Assembly (NCBI GenBank): GCA_018223125.1
Contig: JAAEZA010000005.1
Coordinates: 1 to 64,000 of the forward strand
Length of the DNA: 64,000 bases
From: Paracoccaceae bacterium
GTDB taxonomy: Bacteria > Pseudomonadota > Alphaproteobacteria > Rhodobacterales > Rhodobacteraceae
Direction: 5' to 3'
The position numbers were made by a program, and so were the translations under genes. Of this stretch, positions 1 through 7,723 are shown piece by piece. The notes below the pieces were generated by a model. It made no database searches, was not told the origin of the DNA, and saw nothing but the letters and a program-made list of their open reading frames with translations. Numbering within the stretch: the first letter of the stretch is position 1; each line of letters begins with the position of its first letter.

Positions 1-2
1 CC

Positions 3-869
3 CTGACGCTCCATGTGGCCACAGGCACTGATCCCTTTCTGGACCGTCTTGCCACTTTGGGGCTGACCCCTCTGGAGGGTGTCAGCGTTGTGGAACACGC
101 ACGGCTGAAAGACATGGCAGATGTGGTGGCGAATGATCCGTTCGGCATTGCTGTCCTGCCGTTTTCCACCCTGCGCACCGCCCGCCCGATGGGGTTGCGC
201 GGATCTTGTGGCATGTATAACGCGGCCAAGGTCTTTACGCTGCAATCGGGTGCCTATCCGATGACTTACGAACTGTCAGTGACCCGCCCCGCAAAACGCA
301 TGCCGTTGTTCGCGCGGGAGTTTCTGGACTTTCTGCGCAGCCCGCAGGCACAGGCCGTCATGACGGATCTCGGCTTTGCGGATATGGGGATCGCGACACT
401 CGGACTGGATGAACAGGGGCAGCGGCTGGCCAATTCCCTGATGATCATCGGCAGGGAAGTACCCCTGTCAGACGTGCGGGAGATGACCGGTATCATGTCC
501 GGTGCCAAACGTCTTTCCGCCACCTTCCGGTTCGAAACCGGCTCGACGCGTCTGGATGTGCAATCCCGCGAAAATGCAGAACATCTGGCCGCTGGCCTGA
601 TCCTTGGTAATTACGCGGACAAGATCGTCTACCTGATGGGGTTCTCTGACGGGGAAGGTCGTGCACGCCAGAACAAGACCCTGTCGCAACAGCGGGCCGA
701 AGCAGTGCGCAACGCACTGATTGAGGCCGCGCCTGACGGCTCCCTGCAAGATGTAGAGTTCCGCGTGCTCGGCTACGGAGAAGCGTCACCGCTGGTTTGC
801 GAGGACACCGCAGCAGATGCAGAGATCAACCGCCGGGTAGAGGTCTGGGTCAAGGACCGCGCAGAGTAA
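3..869 (+). CDS. phosphate ABC transporter substrate-binding / OmpA fusion protein (5' truncated)
   Basis: The frame is open to the left edge, so the true start lies outside the window. The visible first 150 or so residues resemble the second lobe of a PstS-like periplasmic binding protein, with a tract reading AVLPFSTLRTARP and then a region ending in FLRSPQAQAVM. From about residue 168 an OmpA-like peptidoglycan-binding domain follows (FRFETGSTRLDVQS, GFSDGEGRARQN, LSQQRAEAVRNAL, GYGEASP, NRRVEVWV). This would anchor a ligand-binding domain to the cell wall in the periplasm. The fusion type is known in Rhodobacterales; the ligand is inferred from family resemblance only. It converges with radC. 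Confidence 0.75.
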   Translation: MTLHVATGTDPFLDRLATLGLTPLEGVSVVEHARLKDMADVVANDPFGIAVLPFSTLRTARPMGLRGSCGMYNAAKVFTLQSGAYPMTYELSVTRPAKRMPLFAREFLDFLRSPQAQAVMTDLGFADMGIATLGLDEQGQRLANSLMIIGREVPLSDVREMTGIMSGAKRLSATFRFETGSTRLDVQSRENAEHLAAGLILGNYADKIVYLMGFSDGEGRARQNKTLSQQRAEAVRNALIEAAPDGSLQDVEFRVLGYGEASPLVCEDTAADAEINRRVEVWVKDRAE

Positions 870-909
870 ACATCCGGAAACGGGGGCGCCTGAACGCCGG
901 CTGCAGAAC

Positions 910-924
910 GGGGGCGCTGCCCCC
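910..924. terminator. GC-rich hairpin between convergent genes
   Basis: GGGGGC-GCT-GCCCCC is a perfect 6-bp stem between the OmpA fusion gene and the end of radC, both of which read towards it. It has no T-tract, so terminator function is inferred from position. The 11-mer AACGGGGGCGC occurs at 879-889 and again at 907-917, partly inside the hairpin. Confidence 0.4.
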
Positions 925-932
925 GCACCCCC

Positions 933-957
933 GGAATATTTTCAGCCAGAAGAAAAC
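933..957 (+). repeat. short interspersed motif, copy 1
   Basis: GGAATATTTTCAGCCAGAAG continues into an A-rich tail. A close relative lies just upstream of hslV at 15911-15934; the shared core is ATATTT, a few bases, then CCAGAAGAA. Similar strings after GC-rich tracts are common in Roseobacter intergenic DNA as I recall them. Function unknown. Confidence 0.4.
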
Positions 958-961
958 AGGG

Positions 962-1735
962 TCATAGCAGACCGAGTGCGCGAAAGCTGCTGTCGGTTTC
1001 CGCACCGATGATGACATGGTCATGGATGGTCACGCCAATGGCGTTTACCGCCTGCTCCACAAGCAGGGTCATATCAATATCTGCCTGCGAGGGTTCGGGA
1101 TTGCCTGACGGGTGGTTGTGCACAAGGATCAGGGCGCTGGCGTTCAGTTCCAACGCGCGCTTGGCTACTTCGCGCGGGTAGACGGGAACGTGATCCACAG
1201 TGCCTTTCTGCTGTTCCTCATCCGCGATCAGCACGTTTTTGCGGTCCAGAAACAGGATGCGGAACTGTTCGGTTTCGCGGTGTGCCATTGCGGTTTTGCA
1301 ATAGGTCATCAGCGCGGACCAACTGGACAGAACATCGGTGTTCAGGACTTTGGCCTGCGCAAGGGAATGGGCCGCGGCCTCTACTATTTTGAGTTCCTGC
1401 ACCACGGATTCCCCTACCCCGTCCACATCCAGCAGCAGTGCGGGGCGGGCCGAGATCACACGGTTTATATCACCAAACCGCGCCATCAGGCGTTTGGCCA
1501 GCGGTTTGACATCGCGCCGCGGTATGGCGCGAAACAGGATCAGTTCCAGAAGTTCGTATTCATTCAGCCCTGCCGCCCCTGCCCGCATGAACCTGTCCCG
1601 CAGGCGTTTGCGATGGTCCTTGCTGAATTCCGGCGTTGCGCGATCAAAGGGGGCCGTTGCTTCCACCACGGCAAACCCCAATTGCGGCTGTTCTTCAAAG
1701 GCGCGTTTTGACTCGGTCATAGGCCGAGTTTGCAC
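962..1735 (-). CDS. radC: RadC/UPF0758 family JAB-domain protein
   Basis: 257 residues. The N-terminal half has the UPF0758 helix-hairpin-helix region (RLRDRFMRAGAAGLNEYELLELIL, split here only as a description of residues near 45-68; DVDGVGESVVQELK near 103-116). The C-terminal JAMM/MPN+ metalloprotease-like motif is complete at residues 206-219: HNHPSGNPEPSQAD, matching HxHx7Sx2D. RadC was first named as a repair protein, but that role has been questioned and its biochemical activity is unsettled. A second ATG five codons in is an alternative start. It follows map in the same direction with a 34-base gap. Confidence 0.9.
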   Translation of the reverse strand: MQTRPMTESKRAFEEQPQLGFAVVEATAPFDRATPEFSKDHRKRLRDRFMRAGAAGLNEYELLELILFRAIPRRDVKPLAKRLMARFGDINRVISARPALLLDVDGVGESVVQELKIVEAAAHSLAQAKVLNTDVLSSWSALMTYCKTAMAHRETEQFRILFLDRKNVLIADEEQQKGTVDHVPVYPREVAKRALELNASALILVHNHPSGNPEPSQADIDMTLLVEQAVNAIGVTIHDHVIIGAETDSSFRALGLL

Positions 1736-1769
1736 ACCATTGGTTAATCAGTGGTGAACCCGTTGCCGT

Positions 1770-2624
1770 TTAAGGTTGGGTGGGGTGGAACAAACCGGCA
1801 GGGGATTCCGTGAAGATTTCAAAACCATCCGCTGTCACCCCGAGGGAGTGTTCGAACTGGGCCGAGAGTTTCTTGTCCCGTGTGATCGCTGTCCAGTCAT
1901 CTGCCAGAACCTTGGTTTCGGGACGCCCCAGATTGACCATCGGTTCGATCGTAAAGAACATGCCCTCTTCCAGCACAGGTCCGGTGCCCCAGCGCCCGTA
2001 GTGCAACACGTTGGGCGGGGAGTGGAACACGCGCCCAAGTCCGTGCCCGCAGAAATCACGGACCACGGAACAGCCCTGTGCCTCGACATACCGCTGGATG
2101 GCGGCGCCGATATCACCAAATGTATTGCCCGGTTTGACCTGTTCGATCCCGATCATCAGCGCATCATGGGTGACCTGGATCAACCGTTCGGCATAGGGTT
2201 TCGGCTTGCCTGCCACATACATGCGGGAGTTGTCCCCGAACCAGCCGTCCAGAATACAGGTCACGTCAATGTTCAGGATGTCGCCGTCAAACAGCGTGTC
2301 ATCGGTGCGTTTGTGTTTGTCGTTCTTCCACATCGGGATCTTTGTGCCCGGAATACCGTGACACACAACATGGTTCACCGAAATACAGGAGGATTTCGGA
2401 TAGCCCTTATAGTCCAGCGTAGCGGGAACCGAGTTGTTCGCGATCATGAAATCGTGGCAGATCTGGTCCAGCTCCTCGAGCTTTACACCCGGCACTACAT
2501 GAGGCGCGATCATATCCAGAATTTCAGCGGCCAGTCGGCCGGCGCGACGCATGCCTTCGAACTCTTCCGCAGAGTGAATGGTAATACCGTCTTTGTTGAG
2601 CCTTGGGGCTTGGCGTCCTTCCAC
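1770..2624 (-). CDS. map: type I methionine aminopeptidase
   Basis: 284 residues, cytosolic, removes the initiator methionine from new proteins. The five metal ligands of the pita-bread fold can be read in order: Asp in NIDVTCILDG, Asp in FGDNSRM, His in GHGLGRVFH, Glu in FTIEPMVNLG and Glu in QFEHSLGVT. Length suits the proteobacterial enzyme plus a short N-terminal extension (MEGRQAPRLNKDG). Minus-strand neighbours are sfsA upstream (67-base gap) and radC downstream, so the three may be co-transcribed. Confidence 0.95.
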   Translation of the reverse strand: MEGRQAPRLNKDGITIHSAEEFEGMRRAGRLAAEILDMIAPHVVPGVKLEELDQICHDFMIANNSVPATLDYKGYPKSSCISVNHVVCHGIPGTKIPMWKNDKHKRTDDTLFDGDILNIDVTCILDGWFGDNSRMYVAGKPKPYAERLIQVTHDALMIGIEQVKPGNTFGDIGAAIQRYVEAQGCSVVRDFCGHGLGRVFHSPPNVLHYGRWGTGPVLEEGMFFTIEPMVNLGRPETKVLADDWTAITRDKKLSAQFEHSLGVTADGFEIFTESPAGLFHPTQP

Positions 2625-2691
2625 GGGAACCTCCGATCTGTGAATGGCTGGCGTATTAGGGCAATTCAGGCCTTTTTGCCAGTCATCCCGT

Positions 2692-3399
2692 TCAAATTTG
2701 TTCTACAGGCAGTGCGGTGCCAAGACTTATGCCCGTTGGTGACATATCGCAAGTGTAGCATATCGTCTCCACCCCCGCAGCCCGCGCCTTTCGGTAGGCG
2801 GCGGCATAGGCCGGATCAAGCGCCTCTGCCAGCCGGAACCGCGCGCAATCGGTGCGTTGCACAAGATAGAGCATCACGGCGCGGTGCCCCTGTGCCGCCA
2901 TTTCTGCCAATTCGCCCAGATGTTTGGTGCCGCGCACCGTGACAGTGTCAGGAAATTCCGCCCAGTCCGGCTCTCCTTTCAAGGTTACACTCTTGACCTC
3001 GACATAGGCATCAGGACGGCCATCAGCCGTAAGAAGGAAATCAATGCGGGAGTTCTGGCCGTATTTCGCCTCTGCCCGAATGCTGTCATATCCGGCAAGT
3101 TCCTTGATCCGCCCCAAATCCAGCGCCTCGCGCACCAGACGGTTGGCCAGTCCGGTATCAATTCCGGCAAAATGCCCGTCCCCGAGTTCAACGAACTTCC
3201 AGCTGTAGTTCAGCTTGCGTTTCGGATCGTCATTGGGTTCCAGCCAGATGCCCTGACCTTCCTGCTTCAATCCGGTCATGGCCCCTGTGTTGGCGCAATG
3301 GGCAACGACTTCCCGCCCTTCTTCAAGGCGGCAATCGGCAAGAAAGCGTTTGTAACGGCGGATCAGGGTGGCGCGGATAAGCGGGCTGGAAAACTTCAT
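2692..3399 (-). CDS. sfsA: SfsA family sugar fermentation stimulation protein homologue
   Basis: 235 residues, the usual SfsA length. Family features seen are the basic N-terminus (LIRRYKRFLADC), the CANTGAMTGL segment near residue 36, SRIDFLL near 117, and EVKSVTLK near 132. The DFLL/EVK pair resembles a PD-(D/E)xK nuclease core, and DNA binding has been reported for E. coli SfsA; the cellular role is unclear. It is divergent from the CinA-type gene with a 40-base gap, so promoters must overlap. Confidence 0.9.
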   Translation of the reverse strand: MKFSSPLIRATLIRRYKRFLADCRLEEGREVVAHCANTGAMTGLKQEGQGIWLEPNDDPKRKLNYSWKFVELGDGHFAGIDTGLANRLVREALDLGRIKELAGYDSIRAEAKYGQNSRIDFLLTADGRPDAYVEVKSVTLKGEPDWAEFPDTVTVRGTKHLGELAEMAAQGHRAVMLYLVQRTDCARFRLAEALDPAYAAAYRKARAAGVETICYTCDMSPTGISLGTALPVEQI

Positions 3400-3439
3400 C
3401 GCCCGAGCCTAAAACGGGGCAAACATAAGGACAAGCGAT

Positions 3440-4165
3440 ATGGCGAACCCCACAGCGGCACTTTTGGTGATTGGTGATGAAATTCTCTCGGGGCGGACGC
3501 GGGATGCGAATATGTATCACCTTGCGGGGCGGCTGACAGAGGTAGGGATCGATCTGAAAGAAGTGCGGGTGATCTCCGATGATGCCGGTGAAATCCAAAG
3601 CGCGGTGAATGCGTTACGCGAAAAATACCAGCATGTGTTTACCAGCGGCGGTATCGGGCCGACCCATGATGACATTACGGCGGATAATGTGGCTGCCGCT
3701 TTCGGGATCGGCATTGACGTGCGCGAGGACGCGATGGAGGTGCTGGCCACGAACTATCCCGAAGGGCGCGCTGCCATCAACGAAGCGCGGATGCGCATGG
3801 CGCGGATACCGGACGGGGCGCGGCTGATCGACAATCCTGTTTCCAAGGCGCCGGGATTTTCGCTGGAGAACGTGCATGTCATGGCCGGCGTTCCAAAGAT
3901 TTTCGAAGCAATGCTGGATTCCCTGCTGCCGGAACTGGCTTCCGGTGAACCGCTGGTGTCGGAAACAGTGCGGGTAGACCGCCCTGAAGGGGATGTTGCC
4001 GGACCACTGGCTGAAATAGCAAAGGCTTATGAAGATCTGTCGATCGGATCCTATCCCTTCAACACGCCGCAAGGCTTGGGCAGTAACGTGGTGATTCGCG
4101 GTGCGGATGCGAACCGTGTCAGGGAAGCCGCGGCGCAGGTGCGGCAGGCTTTCGGGATTGAATGA
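3440..4165 (+). CDS. CinA N-terminal/MoaB-like molybdopterin-binding domain protein
   Basis: 241 residues. The MoCF-biosynthesis fold is shown by LVIGDEILSGRTRDANMYHL near the N-terminus and TSGGIGPTHDDITADNVA near residue 70. This corresponds to the COG1058 part of CinA without the PncC-like deamidase domain. Possible roles are nucleotide pyrophosphatase or molybdopterin-type ligand handling; substrate cannot be assigned from sequence. Its stop overlaps the start of the acetyltransferase gene by 4 bases (ATGA), which suggests coupled translation. Confidence 0.85.
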   Translation: MANPTAALLVIGDEILSGRTRDANMYHLAGRLTEVGIDLKEVRVISDDAGEIQSAVNALREKYQHVFTSGGIGPTHDDITADNVAAAFGIGIDVREDAMEVLATNYPEGRAAINEARMRMARIPDGARLIDNPVSKAPGFSLENVHVMAGVPKIFEAMLDSLLPELASGEPLVSETVRVDRPEGDVAGPLAEIAKAYEDLSIGSYPFNTPQGLGSNVVIRGADANRVREAAAQVRQAFGIE

Positions 4166-4875
4166 TGCAGATACCCTCGGAACAACAGCTTTTTGAAGCC
4201 GTCGACGCAAGCTGGCCCGCCCATAAAACGCGGAAACTGGACGGCTGGATCCTGCGCGAAGGACGTGGCGGCGGGCAGCGCGTCTCCGCCGCCTCTGGCG
4301 AGGGTGATATCGCACAGGCCGAAGCCGCGATGGAGGCGATGGGTCAGGACAAGCTGTTCATGATCCGTGGCGACCAGTCCGCTCTGGATCAGGAACTTGC
4401 GGCCCGGGGCTATATCATCAAGGATCCGGTGGACCTGCTGGTCGGGGATGCCCGCGAGATCGCCCGAGGGTATGATCCGAAGAAACAGGCAATCTTCACC
4501 GGGTTGCCGCTGGCAATCCTTGCGGAAATCTGGGCTGCTGGCGGCATCGGAGCAGAGCGGATTAACGTGATGAAGCGGGCGACATGCCCCAAATCCTATG
4601 TTCTGGGACGTCTGAATGCCCGCGCCGCAGCGGCGGCTTTTGTCGGCTGTCACAACGGGGTGGCAATGGCCCATGCGGTCGAGGTTCTGGCCCCTGTCAG
4701 ACGCAATGGCATGGCCGAAAGTATGATGCGTGCAGCGGCCGGCTGGGGGGCAGAGAACGGCGCAACGGTCTTTGCCGTTCTGGCAACACAAGCGAACACC
4801 GGCGCGCAATCGCTGTATCGAAAAATGGGCATGGAAACCGCTACCCAGTATCACTATCGTATCAAGACACCCTAA
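4162..4875 (+). CDS. GNAT family N-acetyltransferase
   Basis: 237 residues. The recognisable part is C-terminal: VEVLAPVRRNGMAESMMRAA, a variant of the Q/RxxGxG/A acetyl-CoA loop, followed by LATQANTGAQSLYRKMGMETA, the usual last strand-helix of GNAT enzymes. The first 100 residues are less conserved, as in fused or lineage-specific GNATs. Acceptor substrate unknown. It overlaps the previous gene by 4 bases and lies 15 bases before the AhpD-like gene, so 3440-6398 reads as one operon. Confidence 0.8.
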   Translation: MMQIPSEQQLFEAVDASWPAHKTRKLDGWILREGRGGGQRVSAASGEGDIAQAEAAMEAMGQDKLFMIRGDQSALDQELAARGYIIKDPVDLLVGDAREIARGYDPKKQAIFTGLPLAILAEIWAAGGIGAERINVMKRATCPKSYVLGRLNARAAAAAFVGCHNGVAMAHAVEVLAPVRRNGMAESMMRAAAGWGAENGATVFAVLATQANTGAQSLYRKMGMETATQYHYRIKTP

Positions 4876-4890
4876 CCGGAGCATCTGATT

Positions 4891-5460
4891 TTGACCAAAC
4901 CTCTTGTGACCGCCCTGAACCTGCCGCAGATGGACCCGCTGCCGCCGGAAACCCAACGGTATTTCGATATCTGTGTAGAGAAACTGGGGTTTGTGCCGAA
5001 TGTTCTGCAATCTTACGCCCATAACGTGGACAAGCTGAACGCCTTCACCGGCATGTATAACGATCTGATGTTGGGCGACAGCGGGCTGAGCAAGCTGGAA
5101 CGGGAAATGATCGCGGTTGTGGTCAGTTCCCACAACAAATGTTTCTACTGTCTTGTGTCCCACGGGGCTGCCGTGCGCCAGTTGAGCGGCAAACCGGAAC
5201 TGGGCGAGGCCCTGGTGATGAACTACCGCGTGGCCGATCTGTCTGTGCGGGAACGGGCCATGCTCGACTTTGCAGTGAAGATGACAGAAGCCAGCGCCAA
5301 GATCGAAGAACCGGACCGCCAGCTTCTGCGGGATGCGGGGCTGTCTGACGCGGATATCTGGGATGTTGCAGCCGTTGCGGCTTTCTACAATATGTCCAAC
5401 CGCTTTTCCTCGGCTGTGGCGATGGAGCCTAATGCGGAGTATCACAGCGCCTTCCGATGA
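4891..5460 (+). CDS. peroxidase-related AhpD/carboxymuconolactone decarboxylase family protein
   Basis: 189 residues with a TTG start; GGAG sits 11 bases upstream. The redox motif CFYCLVSHG near residue 85 gives the CxxC-x2-H pattern of AhpD-like peroxidases, and LERELMIAV-type helix residues (KLEREMIAVVVSSHN) precede it. Length matches the uncharacterised peroxidase-related subfamily. Likely a cytosolic thiol-dependent peroxidase or disulfide reductase; the partner is unknown. The stop codon overlaps the start of the next gene (ATGA). Confidence 0.85.
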   Translation: MTKPLVTALNLPQMDPLPPETQRYFDICVEKLGFVPNVLQSYAHNVDKLNAFTGMYNDLMLGDSGLSKLEREMIAVVVSSHNKCFYCLVSHGAAVRQLSGKPELGEALVMNYRVADLSVRERAMLDFAVKMTEASAKIEEPDRQLLRDAGLSDADIWDVAAVAAFYNMSNRFSSAVAMEPNAEYHSAFR

Positions 5461-6398
5461 AAGCTGCCCGCCTGCTCCGATCCTCATTGTTTTACACCTT
5501 GCTGTTTGGTCTGCCCCTGACAGCAACTGCTGCGGAGTTCGTGTTGCAACTTCCGCTCGGAGCGAAAGCAACCTATTCGCAAGTGGAAAACACCCTGCCT
5601 GCCCTTGTGCCGGTCGGACCCTATAAAGACGGCAAAATTCCCAAGGTCGAAGCTCCGAAAAATATCCAGCGCACGGTTTGGGTCATGGGCGGTGAAAGCA
5701 CAGTCGCACAGGTGCAGGCCGGAATTCTCGGACAGCTTGCATCAGCCGGTTACGAACCGCTGATGTTTTGTGTGGCCAAGGAATGCGGCGGTTTTGACTT
5801 CCGCTTTGGTATTGATGTTGTGGATGAACCCATGATGCGGGTGAACCTGCGCAACTACCGTTTCATCAGCGCCAAACAAACGGTTTCGGAAAATCCGGCT
5901 TACGTGACCTTCCTGCTCAGCCGATCTCCGGTGGCGGTCTATGTGCAAATGACGGAATACAGCCCAGCTGCCGGAACTGTGGAAGGCAACGAACCGGCCC
6001 TGAAGCCATCGGAAACGCTGGTTGAACATCCAGAGATTGCCGGAAAAATCGGACCGGTCTCACTGGTGCTGGAGGGACTGGAATTTCAGACTGGCAGCGC
6101 GGAGCTGGGAAACGACCCAACCGGCTCGCTCAGCAAGCTGGCAGAATTGCTGAAACAAGACCCCGAAGTAAAAGTCCTGCTGGTCGGGCACTCCGATATG
6201 TCCGGTTCTGTCGAGGCTAATATTGCGATCTCGACCAAACGGGCCGACAGTGTGCGCCGTGCCCTGATCCGCGATCACGGTATTGATGCCAGCCGTCTGT
6301 CAGCCCACGGAGTCGGATTTCTTTCCCCGCGCGCAGACAATGCAACAGAGGCCGGACGGCAGAAAAACCGCCGTGTCGAGGCGGTCTTTTCAAGATAA
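5457..6398 (+). CDS. OmpA family protein
   Basis: 313 residues with a signal peptide (basic MKAARLLR, hydrophobic core, TATAAEF cleavage region). The C-terminal 110 residues are an OmpA-like peptidoglycan-binding domain: LEFQTGSAELGND, VLLVGHSDMSGSVEANIAIS, KRADSVRRALI, RLSAHGVGFLSPRADN, GRQKNRRVEAVF. The middle region (about residues 25-200) is not recognised and contains two cysteines (MFCVAKECGG) that could form a disulfide. Role is probably in envelope integrity. It overlaps the preceding gene by 4 bases. Confidence 0.85.
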   Translation: MKAARLLRSSLFYTLLFGLPLTATAAEFVLQLPLGAKATYSQVENTLPALVPVGPYKDGKIPKVEAPKNIQRTVWVMGGESTVAQVQAGILGQLASAGYEPLMFCVAKECGGFDFRFGIDVVDEPMMRVNLRNYRFISAKQTVSENPAYVTFLLSRSPVAVYVQMTEYSPAAGTVEGNEPALKPSETLVEHPEIAGKIGPVSLVLEGLEFQTGSAELGNDPTGSLSKLAELLKQDPEVKVLLVGHSDMSGSVEANIAISTKRADSVRRALIRDHGIDASRLSAHGVGFLSPRADNATEAGRQKNRRVEAVFSR

Positions 6399-6428
6399 TC
6401 GGGGCGTATTGCCGGGCGGCCGAAACGC

Positions 6429-7334
6429 TTACCAGCTTTCGGGGCCCTTGCCTTTGAAATGTTCCACCAGAAAATCGATAAAGGCCCGCAGTTTCGGCTG
6501 GGTATAAAGCCCTGGCGGGTAAACGACATGGATGCCAAGCTGCTCTACCGGCAGGTCCGGCAGAACCGCTTTCAGCCGTCCGTCCTCCACAGCGTCATGG
6601 TACAGGAAGCTTGGCAGATAGGCGATGCCAAGACCTGCTTCTGCCGCTTGCAGCAGGGATTGCCCGTCATTCACCGTCAGGCTGCCGCCTGCGCGGATCA
6701 AACGTTTTTCCCCGGTAGCCGAAGTGATCTTCCAGGAATTACCCGAAGACTGGTTGGAAAAATGCAACAGTTTGTGCTGGGCCAGATCGTCAATTCGCTT
6801 GGGGATTCCATTGTCATGGAAGTACTTCGGAGACCCGATCACCCGCATATTGGTTTCCGCCAGCTTGCGCGCCCGCAAGGAGCTGTCCTGCATTTCACCG
6901 ATACGGATCGCAAGGTCGAACCCTTCCGACAGCAAATCGACATTACGGTTCGAAAGAACCATATTAACGTTGATTTCAGGGTAGCGGTTGAGAAAGGCAC
7001 CCAAAGCCTTCGAAATGTGGTTCACACCGAAATCGGTTGTAGCAGACAGGCGCAGGGAGCCGCGCGGCGTGGATTGCATGGAGGTGACCATCGCATCCGC
7101 TTCGCCGGCATCATCCAGCACCTGACGGGCTTTGTCATAATAAGCGAGGCCGATCTCCGTCGGGCTGACGCGACGGGTCGTACGGTTGAGCAAACGCGCA
7201 CCGAGCCGTGCTTCCAGAGAGGAAACATGTTTCGAAATCGCGGATTTCGACAAACCCATCTTTCGGGCTGCATCGGTGAATCCCCCCAGATCAACAACAC
7301 TGGCAAAGGCTTCCATTTCGGTCAAACGGTCCAT
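6429..7334 (-). CDS. LysR family transcriptional regulator
   Basis: 301 residues. The N-terminal winged helix is clear: MDRLTEMEAFASVVDLGGFT, KMGLSKSAISKHVSSLEARL, LNRTTRRVSPTEIG. A periplasmic-binding-like effector domain follows from about residue 90 and ends in PKLRAFIDFLVEHF. It belongs to the large subgroup close to the AaeR/DmlR type; the effector is unknown. It is transcribed away from the glutamine synthetase family gene across a 389-base gap, the usual arrangement for a LysR protein and its target. Confidence 0.9.
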   Translation of the reverse strand: MDRLTEMEAFASVVDLGGFTDAARKMGLSKSAISKHVSSLEARLGARLLNRTTRRVSPTEIGLAYYDKARQVLDDAGEADAMVTSMQSTPRGSLRLSATTDFGVNHISKALGAFLNRYPEINVNMVLSNRNVDLLSEGFDLAIRIGEMQDSSLRARKLAETNMRVIGSPKYFHDNGIPKRIDDLAQHKLLHFSNQSSGNSWKITSATGEKRLIRAGGSLTVNDGQSLLQAAEAGLGIAYLPSFLYHDAVEDGRLKAVLPDLPVEQLGIHVVYPPGLYTQPKLRAFIDFLVEHFKGKGPESW

Positions 7335-7723
7335 TACTCAATACCTCGATATTATTATTGCTCTATGGTGCCTGTTATGGTCCGCAAATGCGTCACGAAT
7401 TGGGAAACAAAGGGACATTCACCCGTCAGATTCAGGTATTGTTGGGGCATTGGACACAATGAAACAGTCCGGACATCTTCTGAAACAATAATATAAGAAG
7501 CTGTTATTGAACATTTCTTTTGGATTCTTAAAATTCTGCACAAACAAGCGGCAAAATATCGGGCAAGTGCATGTCCCACCACAAAGTGGTCGATTCCCCT
7601 CTCCCGTTCGCATCAAAAACGCCTGCTCTTCGCCCCCGAAAATACGGCTCGGAAAGATTTCAGTTGACGCTTCACGGTGCATGGATCACCCATTTCACAA
7701 GTAATAGGAATAATCGTGACATT
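7335..7723. promoter_or_regulatory. divergent regulatory gap between lysR-type gene and glutamine synthetase family gene
   Basis: 389 bases without a credible gene and AT-richer than its flanks. TATTATTATTG (7350-7360), close to the lysR start, and CAATAATATA (7486-7495) form an inverted pair about 125 bases apart. A short hairpin ACCAC-AAA-GTGGT lies at 7578-7590. I could not place a convincing -35/-10 pair. Operator function is inference from position. Confidence 0.4.

Noticed and set aside
7507-7704. Small frame of 65 codons in the lysR-GS gap
   Set aside because: TTG start without ribosome site, no family character, overlaps the likely control region.
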